From Thalassomonas sp. M1454 (GTDB lineage: Bacteria; Pseudomonadota; Gammaproteobacteria; Enterobacterales; Alteromonadaceae), in the NCBI RefSeq assembly GCF_007097525.1, contig NZ_VKDD01000003.1:248001-312000 (forward strand): a stretch of 64,000 nucleotides of DNA, in the 5' to 3' direction. Both the position numbers and the translations under genes were made by a program. The notes below the pieces were generated by a model. That model did not search any database. It was not told the DNA's origin and was given only the letters and a program-made list of their open reading frames with translations. Shown piece by piece: positions 19,550 to 28,982 of the stretch. How positions within the stretch are numbered: position 1 is the stretch's first letter; each line of letters opens with the position of its first letter.

Positions 19550-20755
19550 TTAGTTAATCGCTTCGGCGTGCATCTTTTTGTAGCTGTCAGTGTTTACCCA
19601 CTGGCTAGCAATAAGCGAACATAGCGCAATACCTGCGCCAGCAAAGAACACCCATGATGGTTGATATAACCAAAGCATGCCAAATAACACAGGAATAAAC
19701 ACTGCTGCAATGTGGTTAATAGTAAAACTAACGCCAGCATTAGATGCTATATCTTGTGGGTCAGCTATTTTTTGGAAGTAAGTTTTAATAGCAATGGCCA
19801 TAGCAAAGAATAAGTGATCTATAACATACAAAGCGGCTGCAATATCGGCATTTTCAACTAAAGCATAGCCACTAAAAACAAGGATCAAGCCGATGTATTC
19901 TAGGGTTAATGCTTTGCGCTCCCCTACTCTACCAATCCAATTACCAATTTTGGGAGCAATATAAATATTCAGCAGGTGGTTAAGCATATACAGCATTGAG
20001 ATATCAGCCACTGAATAGCCAAACTTTTCAACCATCATAAAGCCAGCAAACACTACGAATATTTGTCGGCGAGCACCACTTAAAAAAGTTAACAAGTAAT
20101 AGAGTGAGTAACGTTTACGAATAACAAGATGTTTATGCTGTATTACTTTTTGCGGAAATACTGGCATAAACAACCATAGCCAAAGTGTGATGGCTAAACC
20201 TAAGCCGCCAAGTATTAAATAAGCATGTTTAAACTGCATATCAAAGTAGCTAAAGGCAATCCAAATAAAACCATAAACTACCAATGCACCTATGGACTTA
20301 ATTGATAGCAGTTTACCTAATTTGCTCGGCGCTTCTTCTTTAGTAAACCACTGCAGGCTTAACGACTGATTAATAGTTTCATAATAATGAAAGCCTGTAG
20401 ACATAATAACTGTGGTTGCATATAAACCGTATTCAAAAGGGAAAAAGCCTGTAGCTGCGACACCAACCGTGAGTAATGCTAACGATATTAAAGCAAAATG
20501 CTGCTCTTTAACTATTAATAGAATAAACACCGCGGTAAAGGCAAGAAACCCAGGAACTTCGCGTAATGATTGCAGCATGCCAATTTCGGCACCACTAAAG
20601 TTCGCCGCTTCAATGGTAAAGTTATTTAACAGTGCCATCCAGCCAGAAAAACTCAATGTCATGATCAACGTAGATAACGCCAAGAACACAAAAGGAGTTC
20701 TTAATGGATGTTCTGGTTTTGATAGCACTTGGCTTTCGCTCATGTCATTACTCAT
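19550..20755 (-). CDS. MFS transporter, substrate unknown
   Basis: Major facilitator superfamily protein of 401 residues with about 12 hydrophobic segments. The cytoplasmic loop after helix 6 (MPVFPQKVIQHKHLVIRKRYS) divides two halves. No drug-exporter signature is seen. Features such as SGAEIGMLQSLREVPGFLAF resemble uncharacterised marine MFS proteins. It is divergent from the nitroreductase-family gene with a gap of about 135 bp, so the two may share control. Substrate cannot be told from sequence. Confidence 0.8.
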   Translation of the reverse strand: MSNDMSESQVLSKPEHPLRTPFVFLALSTLIMTLSFSGWMALLNNFTIEAANFSGAEIGMLQSLREVPGFLAFTAVFILLIVKEQHFALISLALLTVGVAATGFFPFEYGLYATTVIMSTGFHYYETINQSLSLQWFTKEEAPSKLGKLLSIKSIGALVVYGFIWIAFSYFDMQFKHAYLILGGLGLAITLWLWLFMPVFPQKVIQHKHLVIRKRYSLYYLLTFLSGARRQIFVVFAGFMMVEKFGYSVADISMLYMLNHLLNIYIAPKIGNWIGRVGERKALTLEYIGLILVFSGYALVENADIAAALYVIDHLFFAMAIAIKTYFQKIADPQDIASNAGVSFTINHIAAVFIPVLFGMLWLYQPSWVFFAGAGIALCSLIASQWVNTDSYKKMHAEAIN

Positions 20756-20890
20756 GCTTTACTGCTTAGGTTATATAGTATTAGATTAGCAACAATAATC
20801 CCCCAAATACACCTTTGTTATAAGTAAATCACTTGAAGTTTAGAATAAACTATCGGTATGCTAATAAAAAAGTAAACCATTAAGGTCGTT

Positions 20891-21565
20891 ATGCAAGATC
20901 ACAAAAACCACCCATTAACAGATTTTATTGAATACCCTGAAGCCGAAATGCTCAAACGCTCCGAACAGTTTTATCAAGATATTAAGCGTCGTCATTCTAT
21001 TCGTAAATTCAGCGATAGAGCTGTTGATAAGCGTATTATTGAAAACTGTATTAAAGCAGCTGCAACGGCGCCAAGCGGAGCTAACCATCAGCCTTGGCAA
21101 TTTGTTGCCATTAATAGTCCTGATGTGAAGAAGCAAATCAGAGAGCAGGCTGAGCTACACGAGCAAGGCTTTTATCAAGGGCGAGCAGGTGAAGAATGGC
21201 TAGAAGCCCTTAAACCTTTAGGAACTGATGCTAACAAGCCGTATTTAGAACATGCCCCATGGTTAATTGCTATTTTTAGTCAAAAACGCGGCGGCTTGAA
21301 TATTGAAGATAAAAACACTAACTATTACGTACATGAATCTGTTGGAATTGCTACTGGCTTTTTAATAAACGCTCTGCATTCTTCTGGATTAGCGACTTTA
21401 ACTCATACTCCTAAGCCAATGTCATTTTTAAACAAAATTTGTAATAGAGGCGATAATGACAGAGCGTATATGTTACTTATTGCTGGTTACCCAAGTGAAG
21501 ATGCCACCATACCTGAGCACGCATTAACTAAAAAAGCTTTTAGTGATATTGCTACGTTTTTATAA
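20891..21565 (+). CDS. nitroreductase-family flavoprotein of the iodotyrosine deiodinase type
   Basis: FMN-dependent reductase of 224 residues. The FMN phosphate site RRHSIRKFSDRAV and ATAPSGANHQPW are typical of the nitroreductase fold. The lid region contains Glu91, Tyr95 and Lys116 at exactly the spacing (4 and 21) of the halotyrosine-binding triad of iodotyrosine deiodinase (human E157/Y161/K182; as I recall also 91/95/116 in the Haliscomenobacter enzyme). It also shares WLEALKPLGT and YLEHAPWLI with that group. Reductive dehalogenation of halotyrosines is therefore the best guess; the physiological role in bacteria is unclear. Divergent from the MFS gene. Confidence 0.85.
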   Translation: MQDHKNHPLTDFIEYPEAEMLKRSEQFYQDIKRRHSIRKFSDRAVDKRIIENCIKAAATAPSGANHQPWQFVAINSPDVKKQIREQAELHEQGFYQGRAGEEWLEALKPLGTDANKPYLEHAPWLIAIFSQKRGGLNIEDKNTNYYVHESVGIATGFLINALHSSGLATLTHTPKPMSFLNKICNRGDNDRAYMLLIAGYPSEDATIPEHALTKKAFSDIATFL

Positions 21566-21588
21566 CGTAGCAATATTAAATGAGGGGA

Positions 21589-22248
21589 TTATTTAATGGA
21601 GATAGAAGCGAGTTTAATTTTTAACTCTTCTTTTGGCTTACCACTTTGACTACCCGATTGCTCAAGCATTTCGAGTGTGTCTAAACCTTCAACTACTTTA
21701 CCAAATACGGTATGACGCCCGTCTAAAAATCGGGTTTCTTTAAAGGTAATAAAAAATTGCGAGCCATCGGTGTTTGGCCCCGCATTAGCCATACTCAGCA
21801 TACCTGGTTCATTGTGGCTAGCATCCGGATGGTACTCACCTGCATACTTGTAACCAGGGTTGCCACGTCCAGTACCCTCGGGATCACCACCTTGAGCCAT
21901 GAAACCTGGAATAACACGATGAAATAATAAGTTATCGTAAAAACCTAGCTCAGTAAGGTACATAGTACTAGATACATGCATAGGTGCGTATTGAGGATAT
22001 AGCTCAATTACGATTTTACCTTTACTGGTAACAAGCTCCCAAAAATATTCTTTATTGGCAGCAAATTCAAATTGTGGCGGTTTAACTAGCTTATGTTTCC
22101 AACGTGGGTCTTGCTTATCAATGTTTTGCTGGGCGATAAATTGCTCAACACCTTTTAAAGCAGGATCACTATCTACGGCAGAGCCAATAAACAAAGCACC
22201 TAATGACACTACATAAACAACTAATAATTTTTTAATAAATGAGTTCAT
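21589..22248 (-). CDS. cyclophilin-type peptidyl-prolyl isomerase, exported
   Basis: Peptidyl-prolyl cis-trans isomerase. The cyclophilin core holds the active-site block [19 protein letters not shown], then [15 protein letters not shown] and [11 protein letters not shown]. An N-terminal hydrophobic segment ([16 protein letters not shown]) suggests export or anchoring. The start at Met 22248 (MNSFIKKLL) is chosen because it begins the signal-like segment; the frame is open 14 codons further upstream. About 219 residues, longer than PpiA, with an extra 40-residue region between the signal and the catalytic domain. Confidence 0.9.
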   Translation of the reverse strand: MNSFIKKLLVVYVVSLGALFIGSAVDSDPALKGVEQFIAQQNIDKQDPRWKHKLVKPPQFEFAANKEYFWELVTSKGKIVIELYPQYAPMHVSSTMYLTELGFYDNLLFHRVIPGFMAQGGDPEGTGRGNPGYKYAGEYHPDASHNEPGMLSMANAGPNTDGSQFFITFKETRFLDGRHTVFGKVVEGLDTLEMLEQSGSQSGKPKEELKIKLASISIK

Positions 22249-22361
22249 AATAAACGTAAATTTTCCAAATTTGCCGTAAGTATAAAGCAATCTATAACAG
22301 AGTAGAATATAAACTATTGGCTATAATGACTGTTAAATGCATTAACAATGAATGAGTTGAT

Positions 22362-22949
22362 TTAAATCATCTCTACTTTAGATTGTTCAACATGATCTTG
22401 TAATTGTGGAAAAAACTCTAAAAACACGTGTTCATACTCATCATAATTAGCTTTAACTTCAACAATTGCGCCTGCCAAGTTGTTTTTAAATCGTATTCGC
22501 TTTGACAATGAATCAATCGCTTGGCCGGTGACATCAATACTTTTATAGCTACTGAGCCAGTTTTGACTAGCCATACGTTGCACTACAAACTGCATACGCT
22601 CGGGCATATGATGCTGAGCTTGTAAAAGCTTTTGATAACTCGTTTCAACAAACTCATCAAAATTTAGTTCACTAAATTTATGCCAATGTATTGCTAAAAA
22701 ATGATCAAAAACTACATCCGAAATAATAAAAGAAAAACGCTTGCGCTCAACTGAAAGCGGAAGTTTTAATGACCTAACTAAATCATGCTGATCGGTAAAT
22801 TTATCAACCAAGCGATGATTCTCAACACCTTTATAAATCTCTAGCGGCAGTTTTTTTAAATCAACGCCTTTAGTAAAATCTCCCATTAAATTACCGGTTA
22901 ACGATAATGCGGTATCTTGCGCAAAAAACAAATGGGCTAAGTAATTCAT
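22362..22949 (-). CDS. acpH: acyl carrier protein phosphodiesterase
   Basis: Removes 4'-phosphopantetheine from holo-ACP, the reverse of AcpS. The 195 residues (E. coli 193) begin MNYLAHLFFA and contain GNLMGDFTKG (Asp24) and ENHRLVDKFTDQH, the HD-domain-like metal ligands, then FSFIISDVVFDHFLA. It heads no clear operon; the GNAT gene lies 13 bp upstream on the same strand, so the two are probably co-transcribed. Confidence 0.9.
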   Translation of the reverse strand: MNYLAHLFFAQDTALSLTGNLMGDFTKGVDLKKLPLEIYKGVENHRLVDKFTDQHDLVRSLKLPLSVERKRFSFIISDVVFDHFLAIHWHKFSELNFDEFVETSYQKLLQAQHHMPERMQFVVQRMASQNWLSSYKSIDVTGQAIDSLSKRIRFKNNLAGAIVEVKANYDEYEHVFLEFFPQLQDHVEQSKVEMI

Positions 22950-22962
22950 AATGGCTAGTAAT

Positions 22963-23556
22963 TTATCTAAGCGTTAAAACAAGGGTTGCATGATCAGCAA
23001 TACCGGGCAGTGTAGACTTTTGCTTGCGGTGCTCTATAAAACCCAGTGATTCATATAACTTTCGCGCCCCAGGGTTACTTTGAGCAACATCTAATGAAAC
23101 AGATTGGTAGCCCTGAATTTTGGCTTTTTCAATAGCCCAGTTTATTAGTTGTGTGCCAATACCACGATTTTGCAAGGCTTTAGATACACCTAAGTGAGCT
23201 ATACATAAACTATGCTTAATTGGTTTTGGCACGATACGCTCAAATCGTAGGCCTTTTATCGCGCTTCCCCAAAAGTTCCAACCTAAGTGTTTAGCCATAT
23301 CCATTATGCAGCTTAGTTCCATTATTTTTGCTTGATGCCGGTCAAAACAGGCAATAGTTGCCACAACTTGTCCATCTAATATAGCAAGGTAATGATTGTT
23401 GAAACCAAATTGACTTTGGCCTTTATTGAAACTGTATTTAAGGAAACGGCTGGGATTGGGAAATATATAATTGAACGCAGCAGGGCCAGAGCTAAAAATT
23501 AATGGCGTAGCTTGATTGCAGTCACTCGCGCTAGCTTGACGAATATCAATTTGCAT
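22963..23556 (-). CDS. GNAT family N-acetyltransferase
   Basis: Acetyl-CoA dependent N-acetyltransferase of 197 residues. The acetyl-CoA binding motif is HLGVSKALQNRGIGTQLINWAI, followed by VSLDVAQSNPGARKLYESLGF. The substrate is unknown. Its ATG shares one base with the TAA stop of the upstream zinc-ribbon gene (23556), indicating translational coupling, and acpH follows after 13 bp. Confidence 0.88.
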   Translation of the reverse strand: MQIDIRQASASDCNQATPLIFSSGPAAFNYIFPNPSRFLKYSFNKGQSQFGFNNHYLAILDGQVVATIACFDRHQAKIMELSCIMDMAKHLGWNFWGSAIKGLRFERIVPKPIKHSLCIAHLGVSKALQNRGIGTQLINWAIEKAKIQGYQSVSLDVAQSNPGARKLYESLGFIEHRKQKSTLPGIADHATLVLTLR

Positions 23557-23765
23557 TAACTAATATCAAGCTCAATACTTGTGCAGCCTTTAGGGCAATA
23601 AATGCCAGGCACACCGGCTTGTTTAGGGTGAATAACGCTAAGTAATAAATTACAGGTTTTGCATTTTATTTCGCGACCTAAAAGCACTTTTTTAATCAGC
23701 GCCTTTTGATCGTTAAATGATTTAGCCGTTACTTTATTTAATTTAGAAAAATCTACTGCTGACAT
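23556..23765 (-). CDS. small four-cysteine zinc-ribbon-like protein
   Basis: 69 residues. Cys35 and Cys38 (CKTC) with Cys57 and Cys61 (CPKGC) form a likely metal-binding ribbon, and the N-terminal part is helical and basic. I do not recognise a named family. It overlaps the GNAT start by one base and so belongs to that transcription unit. A regulatory or nucleic-acid-binding role is possible but not shown. Confidence 0.65.
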   Translation of the reverse strand: MSAVDFSKLNKVTAKSFNDQKALIKKVLLGREIKCKTCNLLLSVIHPKQAGVPGIYCPKGCTSIELDIS

Positions 23766-23817
23766 GATTTTATCTCAAGCTTTAATAATTGATGTATTTA
23801 CATTAATAATATCTATA

Positions 23818-24165
23818 TTAACGTACTTGCCTCGGACAATACCAGCCATCATAAATACCATCATATTGTTTGGCTTGCCCTTCTAACAGCATTTGATAAC
23901 TAATAATATTTTCATAGCTTGCCGGCATCTCTGGGTACGTTGTTATTTCCCAAGGGTGTTCAGGGTTTTCTAGATAAGGACAAAATGAAAGCTTTTGGTT
24001 GTTCGCCAACAGCACACGACCAAACTTTAAGGCTTTGTCTTGATCAGGAAATATAACTGAAAATTGAATTTCTCTTGCACAATCTAAGTTATCGCCCTCG
24101 AGCTCCATTGACCATAAGGTGTCACCGTTAGGATCAATAGGAAATTTAGTAAAATCTCTATTCAC
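23818..24165 (-). CDS. RraB-like (ribonuclease E inhibitor RraB family) protein
   Basis: 115 residues with the features of the RraB domain: DPNGDTLWSMELEGDNLD near the start, IQFSVIFPDQDKALKFGRVL in the middle and the C-terminal YDGIYDGWYCP. RraB of E. coli binds RNase E and modulates mRNA decay. This protein lacks the long acidic tail of E. coli RraB and is shorter, so it may be a paralogue with another partner. Single gene with gaps of 52 bp and 115 bp to its neighbours. Confidence 0.7.
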   Translation of the reverse strand: MNRDFTKFPIDPNGDTLWSMELEGDNLDCAREIQFSVIFPDQDKALKFGRVLLANNQKLSFCPYLENPEHPWEITTYPEMPASYENIISYQMLLEGQAKQYDGIYDGWYCPRQVR

Positions 24166-24280
24166 AATATTTCACCTACATTTTCAAAAATTAAATTTCA
24201 ACCTTAAGCTCTTGATTTTAAATGTTATCAAACAAAGAAAAGTAAATAAGAGCTAACTAATATTAAGTTTAGCAGAAATA

Positions 24281-24655
24281 TTAATTTTGTTTAGAGTCAG
24301 TCAAAACCTTGAATAAAGTGTATTTTTCGCCCGTAACTACATGCTCGTAAGTAAAGCGTTCGGCACTTAAATGTAATACTTTATAGGCATGATAATTATC
24401 AGCTTCAGTGGGCTCTGCCACATAATGAGTTTCATTCTCAACTTCACCCTTAGTGATGGTAAAATGAATATCGCCCACTAAGCCCCAATCGCCAAGCTCA
24501 GTAATTTCATCAATAATGGTGCCATCGGGAGTATAAGTATAAAAACTGAAAGAGAAGCTACCATCATCATTCATTTGGGCTAATTCATTGGTGTTTTGTG
24601 CACCATTTTGCTCTGATCGATGCCACTGACCAATAAGTTGATTTCGGTGATACAT
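24281..24655 (-). CDS. small lipocalin-like protein, unknown function
   Basis: 124 residues without a signal peptide. The pattern LIGQWHRSEQ at the start, DDGSFSFSFYTYTPDGT and ELGDWGLVGDIHFTITKG is that of a small beta-barrel (lipocalin-like) domain: G-x-W opening followed by antiparallel strands. No catalytic motif is seen. I do not recognise the family. It is divergent from the S9 peptidase gene. Confidence 0.6.
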   Translation of the reverse strand: MYHRNQLIGQWHRSEQNGAQNTNELAQMNDDGSFSFSFYTYTPDGTIIDEITELGDWGLVGDIHFTITKGEVENETHYVAEPTEADNYHAYKVLHLSAERFTYEHVVTGEKYTLFKVLTDSKQN

Positions 24656-24808
24656 ATTTTATCCACACAAATGTTGCAGCGATTTATCGCTAATTAACAA
24701 ATAATATAGTGTTATCTGATAAAAATCGCGTAAATAATTCGATAGCTATTGATTTGCACTAGTGAAGACAGTGATAATTAGAGCAAATTTTTTACACAAA
24801 ATAACACT

Positions 24809-27712
24809 ATGAAAACTAAGCTTGCGTTTAACCCCTTTTGCATTTTCGCATTAATGCTGACATGTCTTTTGACCGTACTGCCTGCCCAAGCAGAAAAAGT
24901 ACCATTAAAAATCACTGACATTATGAAATTTCGCTCAATTGTGTCTCCGCAATTAAGCGACAATGGTAAGTGGCTAGCCTACAGCGCACAACCAGATCGT
25001 GGTAATAGCACTTATCACGTACAATCAATTGATGGCGACATTACTTATCAAGTGAACTTTGGTACTTCGGGCACATTCAGTGAAGATGGTAAATACATTG
25101 CCATCATGGTTGATGTTGACTTATTAACCAAAGAGCAAACCGCCAAAAAAGATAAGAAAAAGCTTAAAAAGAGTTTAGAGATCATTGAACTTGCTAGTGG
25201 AAAACGTGTTACCTATAAAAATATTGAAAGCTTTGCCTTAAGTGATAACAGCAGCTTTTTAGCATTTTTAACGGCAAACAAAGAAGATAAATCTAAAGAT
25301 AAAAAATCTGATGACACTGCAACTAAATCTGTTGATAACAAAGAAAATGCAACAACTAAGACTGCGCAAGTTATCACTAAAAGTTCAGATCAAGAAGTTA
25401 CTGCTAAAGCAGCAGAAAAAGCGGATGAAGATAGTGCCAAATTATTCAATAAAAAGCGCATAAAAAACACATTAACATTAGTTAATTTAAATACCTTTGA
25501 TAAGCAACAAATCAATAACGTTGATAGTTTCGCTTTCTCACCGAAAAAGCCTGTTTTGGTTTATAGCCTTTCCACCGAAGATGGTAAAGCTAATGCGTTA
25601 AAGTCGATTAACTTAACCAATGCCAAAACCACATCTATTATAACTAAAGAAAACGCCAGCTTTAATAATTTCAGCTGGGACTCTAAAGGTGAAAGAGTCG
25701 CGTTTACCCAAGGTGATTTTAGTGAAAAAATTGCTAAAAGAGCACACCAACTTAACGTTTGGCAAGCTAAGTCAAATAAACTAATCAAGGTAAAATCTGA
25801 CGACGCTAAATGGTTTATCAGTGATTACAATGAACTAACTTGGAGTAAAGATGACGAGCGTTTATTTTTTGGCTTTAAGCTAGTTGATACCACAACGCCA
25901 AGAATAGATACAAAACCTGAGTCACGTTCTGACTTGTACAATAAAGATAAATTAACCGCAGGTAGAAGTTTACAAATTTGGCATGGCGATGATGCATTAA
26001 TTAAAACCAATGAAAAATACCAGTTAAATAAAGATAAAAAACATTTGTACACTGCGGTTTATCATGTCGATGACAAAGATCTAGTTCGCCTTGCTAATGA
26101 AGAAGTTATTTATGTTAAAGCAACCAATAATGAACATGCTGTAATTGCTAAAACTGATCTAAAATACCGCAAATTAAGAACGTGGGAAGGCTTCTTCAGT
26201 GATTACTACATTATTGATTTAGAAAGTGGCAAACAGTCTTTAATTGCGCAAAAGCTTAGTAGCTACACCAACGTAGAGCTAAGTGAATCTGGTCGTTATG
26301 CTACTTATTATAGCGAAGGGCACTATTGGTTATTTGATCGCAAGAAAAATAAAACAACTAATTTAACTAAAGGTTTAGCAACATCTTTTGCTGATGAAGA
26401 TCATGACTATCCAAGTAAAGTACCAGGTTATGGTATTGCGGGTTGGCTTGAAGATGATGAAGGCGTTTTAGTATATGACAAATTTGATATTTGGTTACTT
26501 ACTTTAAACGCTAAAGACAGCAAGTGTTTAACATGCGAGCAAGGTCGTCCTAACTCATTACAGTTTCGTGTAAACCAGTTAGATAAAGAGCGTGATTACT
26601 TCAAACTTGAAGAGCAGCTACTTTTAACTAGTTATAACGATGACCACAAAAACTATGGTTTTTACCAACTTAGTTTAAAAGATAAAACCTTAACTAAGTC
26701 TCGTGAAGAGAAGAAGAAATTCAAATTTATCAGTAAAGCTAAAAATGCCGATAAAATATTATTCTCGCGTGAAGACTTTAATGAATTCCCTGATTTGTGG
26801 GTATCTGATTTAAACCCTGCTAATGGTAAAAAATTAACAGATGTTAACCCACAAAAAGAACATTTCTTATGGGGTGAGCCAGAATTAGTTGAGTGGAACT
26901 CAACTATGGGTGAAAAACATCAAGGCATCTTAATTAAGCCGGCAAACTACGTTGAAGGTATGCAATACCCTGTTGTTGTGTATTACTACCGACTGTTTTC
27001 ACAACGTATGTACGAATTTAATGCGATGAAAGTAAACCATCGCCCTAACTTCCCGTACTACACGTCAAATGGTTATGCTATTTTCTTACCAGATGTACAT
27101 TTTGAAGTAGGAACTCCTGGTCATTCAACCAATAAGTCGATATTACCTGGTATTCAAAAAATTATAGATATGGGCGTAGCGGATAAAAATGCTATCGGCT
27201 TACATGGCCATAGTTGGAGTGGTTATCAAACTCTGCATTCTATTACCCAAACAGATATGTTTGCTGCCGCTGTTTCAGGTGCTCCGGTATCTAATATGAC
27301 AAGTGCATACTCTGGCATACGTTTAGGTACAGGTTTAGCTCGCCAATTCCAATACGAGCAAGGTCAGTCACGTATCGGTGCTAGCTTATTTGAACGTCGC
27401 GATTTATACATTGAAAACTCACCAGTATTTTTTGCCGACAGAATTAATACCCCGCTATTAATGCAATTTGGTGACATTGATGATGCAGTTCCATGGCAAC
27501 AAGGTATTGAGATGTATTTAGCCATGCGCCGTTTAGATAAAAATGTAATTTTACTGCAATACGAAGGTGAGCCTCATCATCTGAAAAAATACCCTAACAA
27601 GGTAGATTACACTATTAAGATGAAGCAGTATTTTGACCATTACTTAAAAGGTAAACCAGCTCCAACGTGGATGGTTGAAGGCGAAGCTTACCAACAGAAA
27701 GAAAAAGATTAA
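24809..27712 (+). CDS. S9 family prolyl oligopeptidase-like serine peptidase, exported
   Basis: 967 residues with a signal peptide (FCIFALMLTCLLTVLPAQAEK). The middle is a long beta-propeller-like region with a Lys/Asp/Ala-rich insertion at about residues 150-215. The C-terminal alpha/beta hydrolase domain has Ser802 in GLHGHSWSGY, Asp891 in GDIDDAVPW and His923/924 in EGEPHHLKKYP, a complete triad. Such enzymes cut peptides in the periplasm. The catalytic end QGIEMYLAMRRLDKNVILLQY is typical of S9 peptidases of Alteromonadales. It stands alone with its own terminator. Confidence 0.92.
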   Translation: MKTKLAFNPFCIFALMLTCLLTVLPAQAEKVPLKITDIMKFRSIVSPQLSDNGKWLAYSAQPDRGNSTYHVQSIDGDITYQVNFGTSGTFSEDGKYIAIMVDVDLLTKEQTAKKDKKKLKKSLEIIELASGKRVTYKNIESFALSDNSSFLAFLTANKEDKSKDKKSDDTATKSVDNKENATTKTAQVITKSSDQEVTAKAAEKADEDSAKLFNKKRIKNTLTLVNLNTFDKQQINNVDSFAFSPKKPVLVYSLSTEDGKANALKSINLTNAKTTSIITKENASFNNFSWDSKGERVAFTQGDFSEKIAKRAHQLNVWQAKSNKLIKVKSDDAKWFISDYNELTWSKDDERLFFGFKLVDTTTPRIDTKPESRSDLYNKDKLTAGRSLQIWHGDDALIKTNEKYQLNKDKKHLYTAVYHVDDKDLVRLANEEVIYVKATNNEHAVIAKTDLKYRKLRTWEGFFSDYYIIDLESGKQSLIAQKLSSYTNVELSESGRYATYYSEGHYWLFDRKKNKTTNLTKGLATSFADEDHDYPSKVPGYGIAGWLEDDEGVLVYDKFDIWLLTLNAKDSKCLTCEQGRPNSLQFRVNQLDKERDYFKLEEQLLLTSYNDDHKNYGFYQLSLKDKTLTKSREEKKKFKFISKAKNADKILFSREDFNEFPDLWVSDLNPANGKKLTDVNPQKEHFLWGEPELVEWNSTMGEKHQGILIKPANYVEGMQYPVVVYYYRLFSQRMYEFNAMKVNHRPNFPYYTSNGYAIFLPDVHFEVGTPGHSTNKSILPGIQKIIDMGVADKNAIGLHGHSWSGYQTLHSITQTDMFAAAVSGAPVSNMTSAYSGIRLGTGLARQFQYEQGQSRIGASLFERRDLYIENSPVFFADRINTPLLMQFGDIDDAVPWQQGIEMYLAMRRLDKNVILLQYEGEPHHLKKYPNKVDYTIKMKQYFDHYLKGKPAPTWMVEGEAYQQKEKD

Positions 27713-27735
27713 TACTCTAGTTAGTATCACCAATA

Positions 27736-27761
27736 AAAAAGGCTGCAGTTGCAGCCTTTTT
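27736..27761 (+). terminator. rho-independent terminator of the S9 peptidase gene
   Basis: AAAAGGCTGCA and TGCAGCCTTTT arms with T tract; bidirectional, also facing the DUF2960-like gene. Confidence 0.85.
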
Positions 27762-27790
27762 CGTATCTTAATCACGGGTTATAAAGTGTA

Positions 27791-28036
27791 TTAATCTTCA
27801 TCTCGCACAAATTTTATTTCGGTAAAGCCCATACGCTCAAACTCCTTTTGACGAAAGTTTTTCACAATCCCTTGGCCTCGACTGGTCATTTCGAGTTGCT
27901 GCTCCATAGCTAAAAAGCTTTTAATATCTACATTTTCAGCGGCAGCAGCGGCTTCATATAAATCGCGGAATAAACCATATGAAAAAGGTATTGTTTTGCG
28001 CTTACCTTTAAATACGTAGGTTACTTGTCTAGCCAT
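27791..28036 (-). CDS. small conserved protein, probably DUF2960
   Basis: 81 residues starting MARQVTYVFKGKRKTIPFSYG and ending FERMGFTEIKFVRDED, with a helical middle (RDLYEAAAAAENVDIKSFL). The N-terminus, length and order fit my memory of DUF2960, a short family of Vibrio and Shewanella relatives. Function unknown. An AAGGTAAC ribosome-binding site precedes the ATG. It lies 42 bp downstream of the esterase gene on the same strand. Confidence 0.7.
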   Translation of the reverse strand: MARQVTYVFKGKRKTIPFSYGLFRDLYEAAAAAENVDIKSFLAMEQQLEMTSRGQGIVKNFRQKEFERMGFTEIKFVRDED

Positions 28037-28078
28037 AATGTTACCTTTAAAAATAATTTAGAAATCGAGAGCTACTTA

Positions 28079-28738
28079 TTAGCTTAGACGCTCAATTAAC
28101 CATTGTGAAATATCGGCTACTTGCTCGGCACAAACAGAGTGAGGCATTGGGTAAGTTTTATAACTTGGCGAATAGCCCATGTTTTCTAAAGACTTAACCG
28201 CTTGCTCGCCTAATACAGGGCTAACCACAGGATCTTGACTACCATGCATTACCGCAATCGCAATATCTTGGTTAGCAGCATTGGTAGTGATCGAATCTTT
28301 AGTGGCAAAATAAGTCGACATTGTCATTAATCCACCTAGTTTTTCTGGGTAAGTTAAAGCAGCCTGATAAGCAACCGCCCCGCCTTGTGAAAAACCAGCA
28401 ACAATAATACGATTTGCAGGCACGCCGCGATCGATTTCACGGGCAATCAGCTTTTGCACTTCATCACTAGATGCAATTAATTGCGCCGCATCGACTTTAC
28501 GTTCAATACTCATATCTAAAATGTCATACCAAGCAGGCATCACCATACCACCATTGATGGTTACTGGGATTTTAGGTGAATGAGGAAAAACGAAACGCAC
28601 TGCCATATCTTGTGGCAGTCGTAATTCGGGAACAATAGGTTCAAAATCATGACCATCGGCACCTAAACCGTGTAACCAAATTACACTGGCCGTTGCGGCT
28701 GTTTTTGGCTCAACTTCAACACAAGCTAAATGACTCAT
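28079..28738 (-). CDS. alpha/beta hydrolase, carboxylesterase/acyl-protein thioesterase family
   Basis: Cytoplasmic esterase of the phospholipase/carboxylesterase family. The motif VIWLHGLGADGHDF forms the oxyanion region; the nucleophile is Ser in IVAGFSQGGAVAY, Asp is in HGSQDPVVSP and His in YPMPHSVC. From the ATG at 28738 it has 219 residues; a GTG four codons upstream is in frame but AAGAG is better placed for the ATG. It probably acts on short-chain acyl esters. Co-directional with the DUF2960-like gene. Confidence 0.9.
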   Translation of the reverse strand: MSHLACVEVEPKTAATASVIWLHGLGADGHDFEPIVPELRLPQDMAVRFVFPHSPKIPVTINGGMVMPAWYDILDMSIERKVDAAQLIASSDEVQKLIAREIDRGVPANRIIVAGFSQGGAVAYQAALTYPEKLGGLMTMSTYFATKDSITTNAANQDIAIAVMHGSQDPVVSPVLGEQAVKSLENMGYSPSYKTYPMPHSVCAEQVADISQWLIERLS

Positions 28739-28982
28739 TTTAATTAACACTCTTATCTATAAAATTTTATAGGCGCATTATATACAGGTTACTTAAAATA
28801 ATCTTTGTTTTAAGATTGCTCTTTTTCTAACAACTCCAACCTAGAAAGATAATCATGTTAACGTGACCAATGTTAAACCAAACCACACTTGAGAGTATTA
28901 AGCATATAAAGTAATCTATTCAACGGTCTATGACCCTTAATGATGAGAATAGACTCACTCACTAATTTACTACGAGGTCTAT

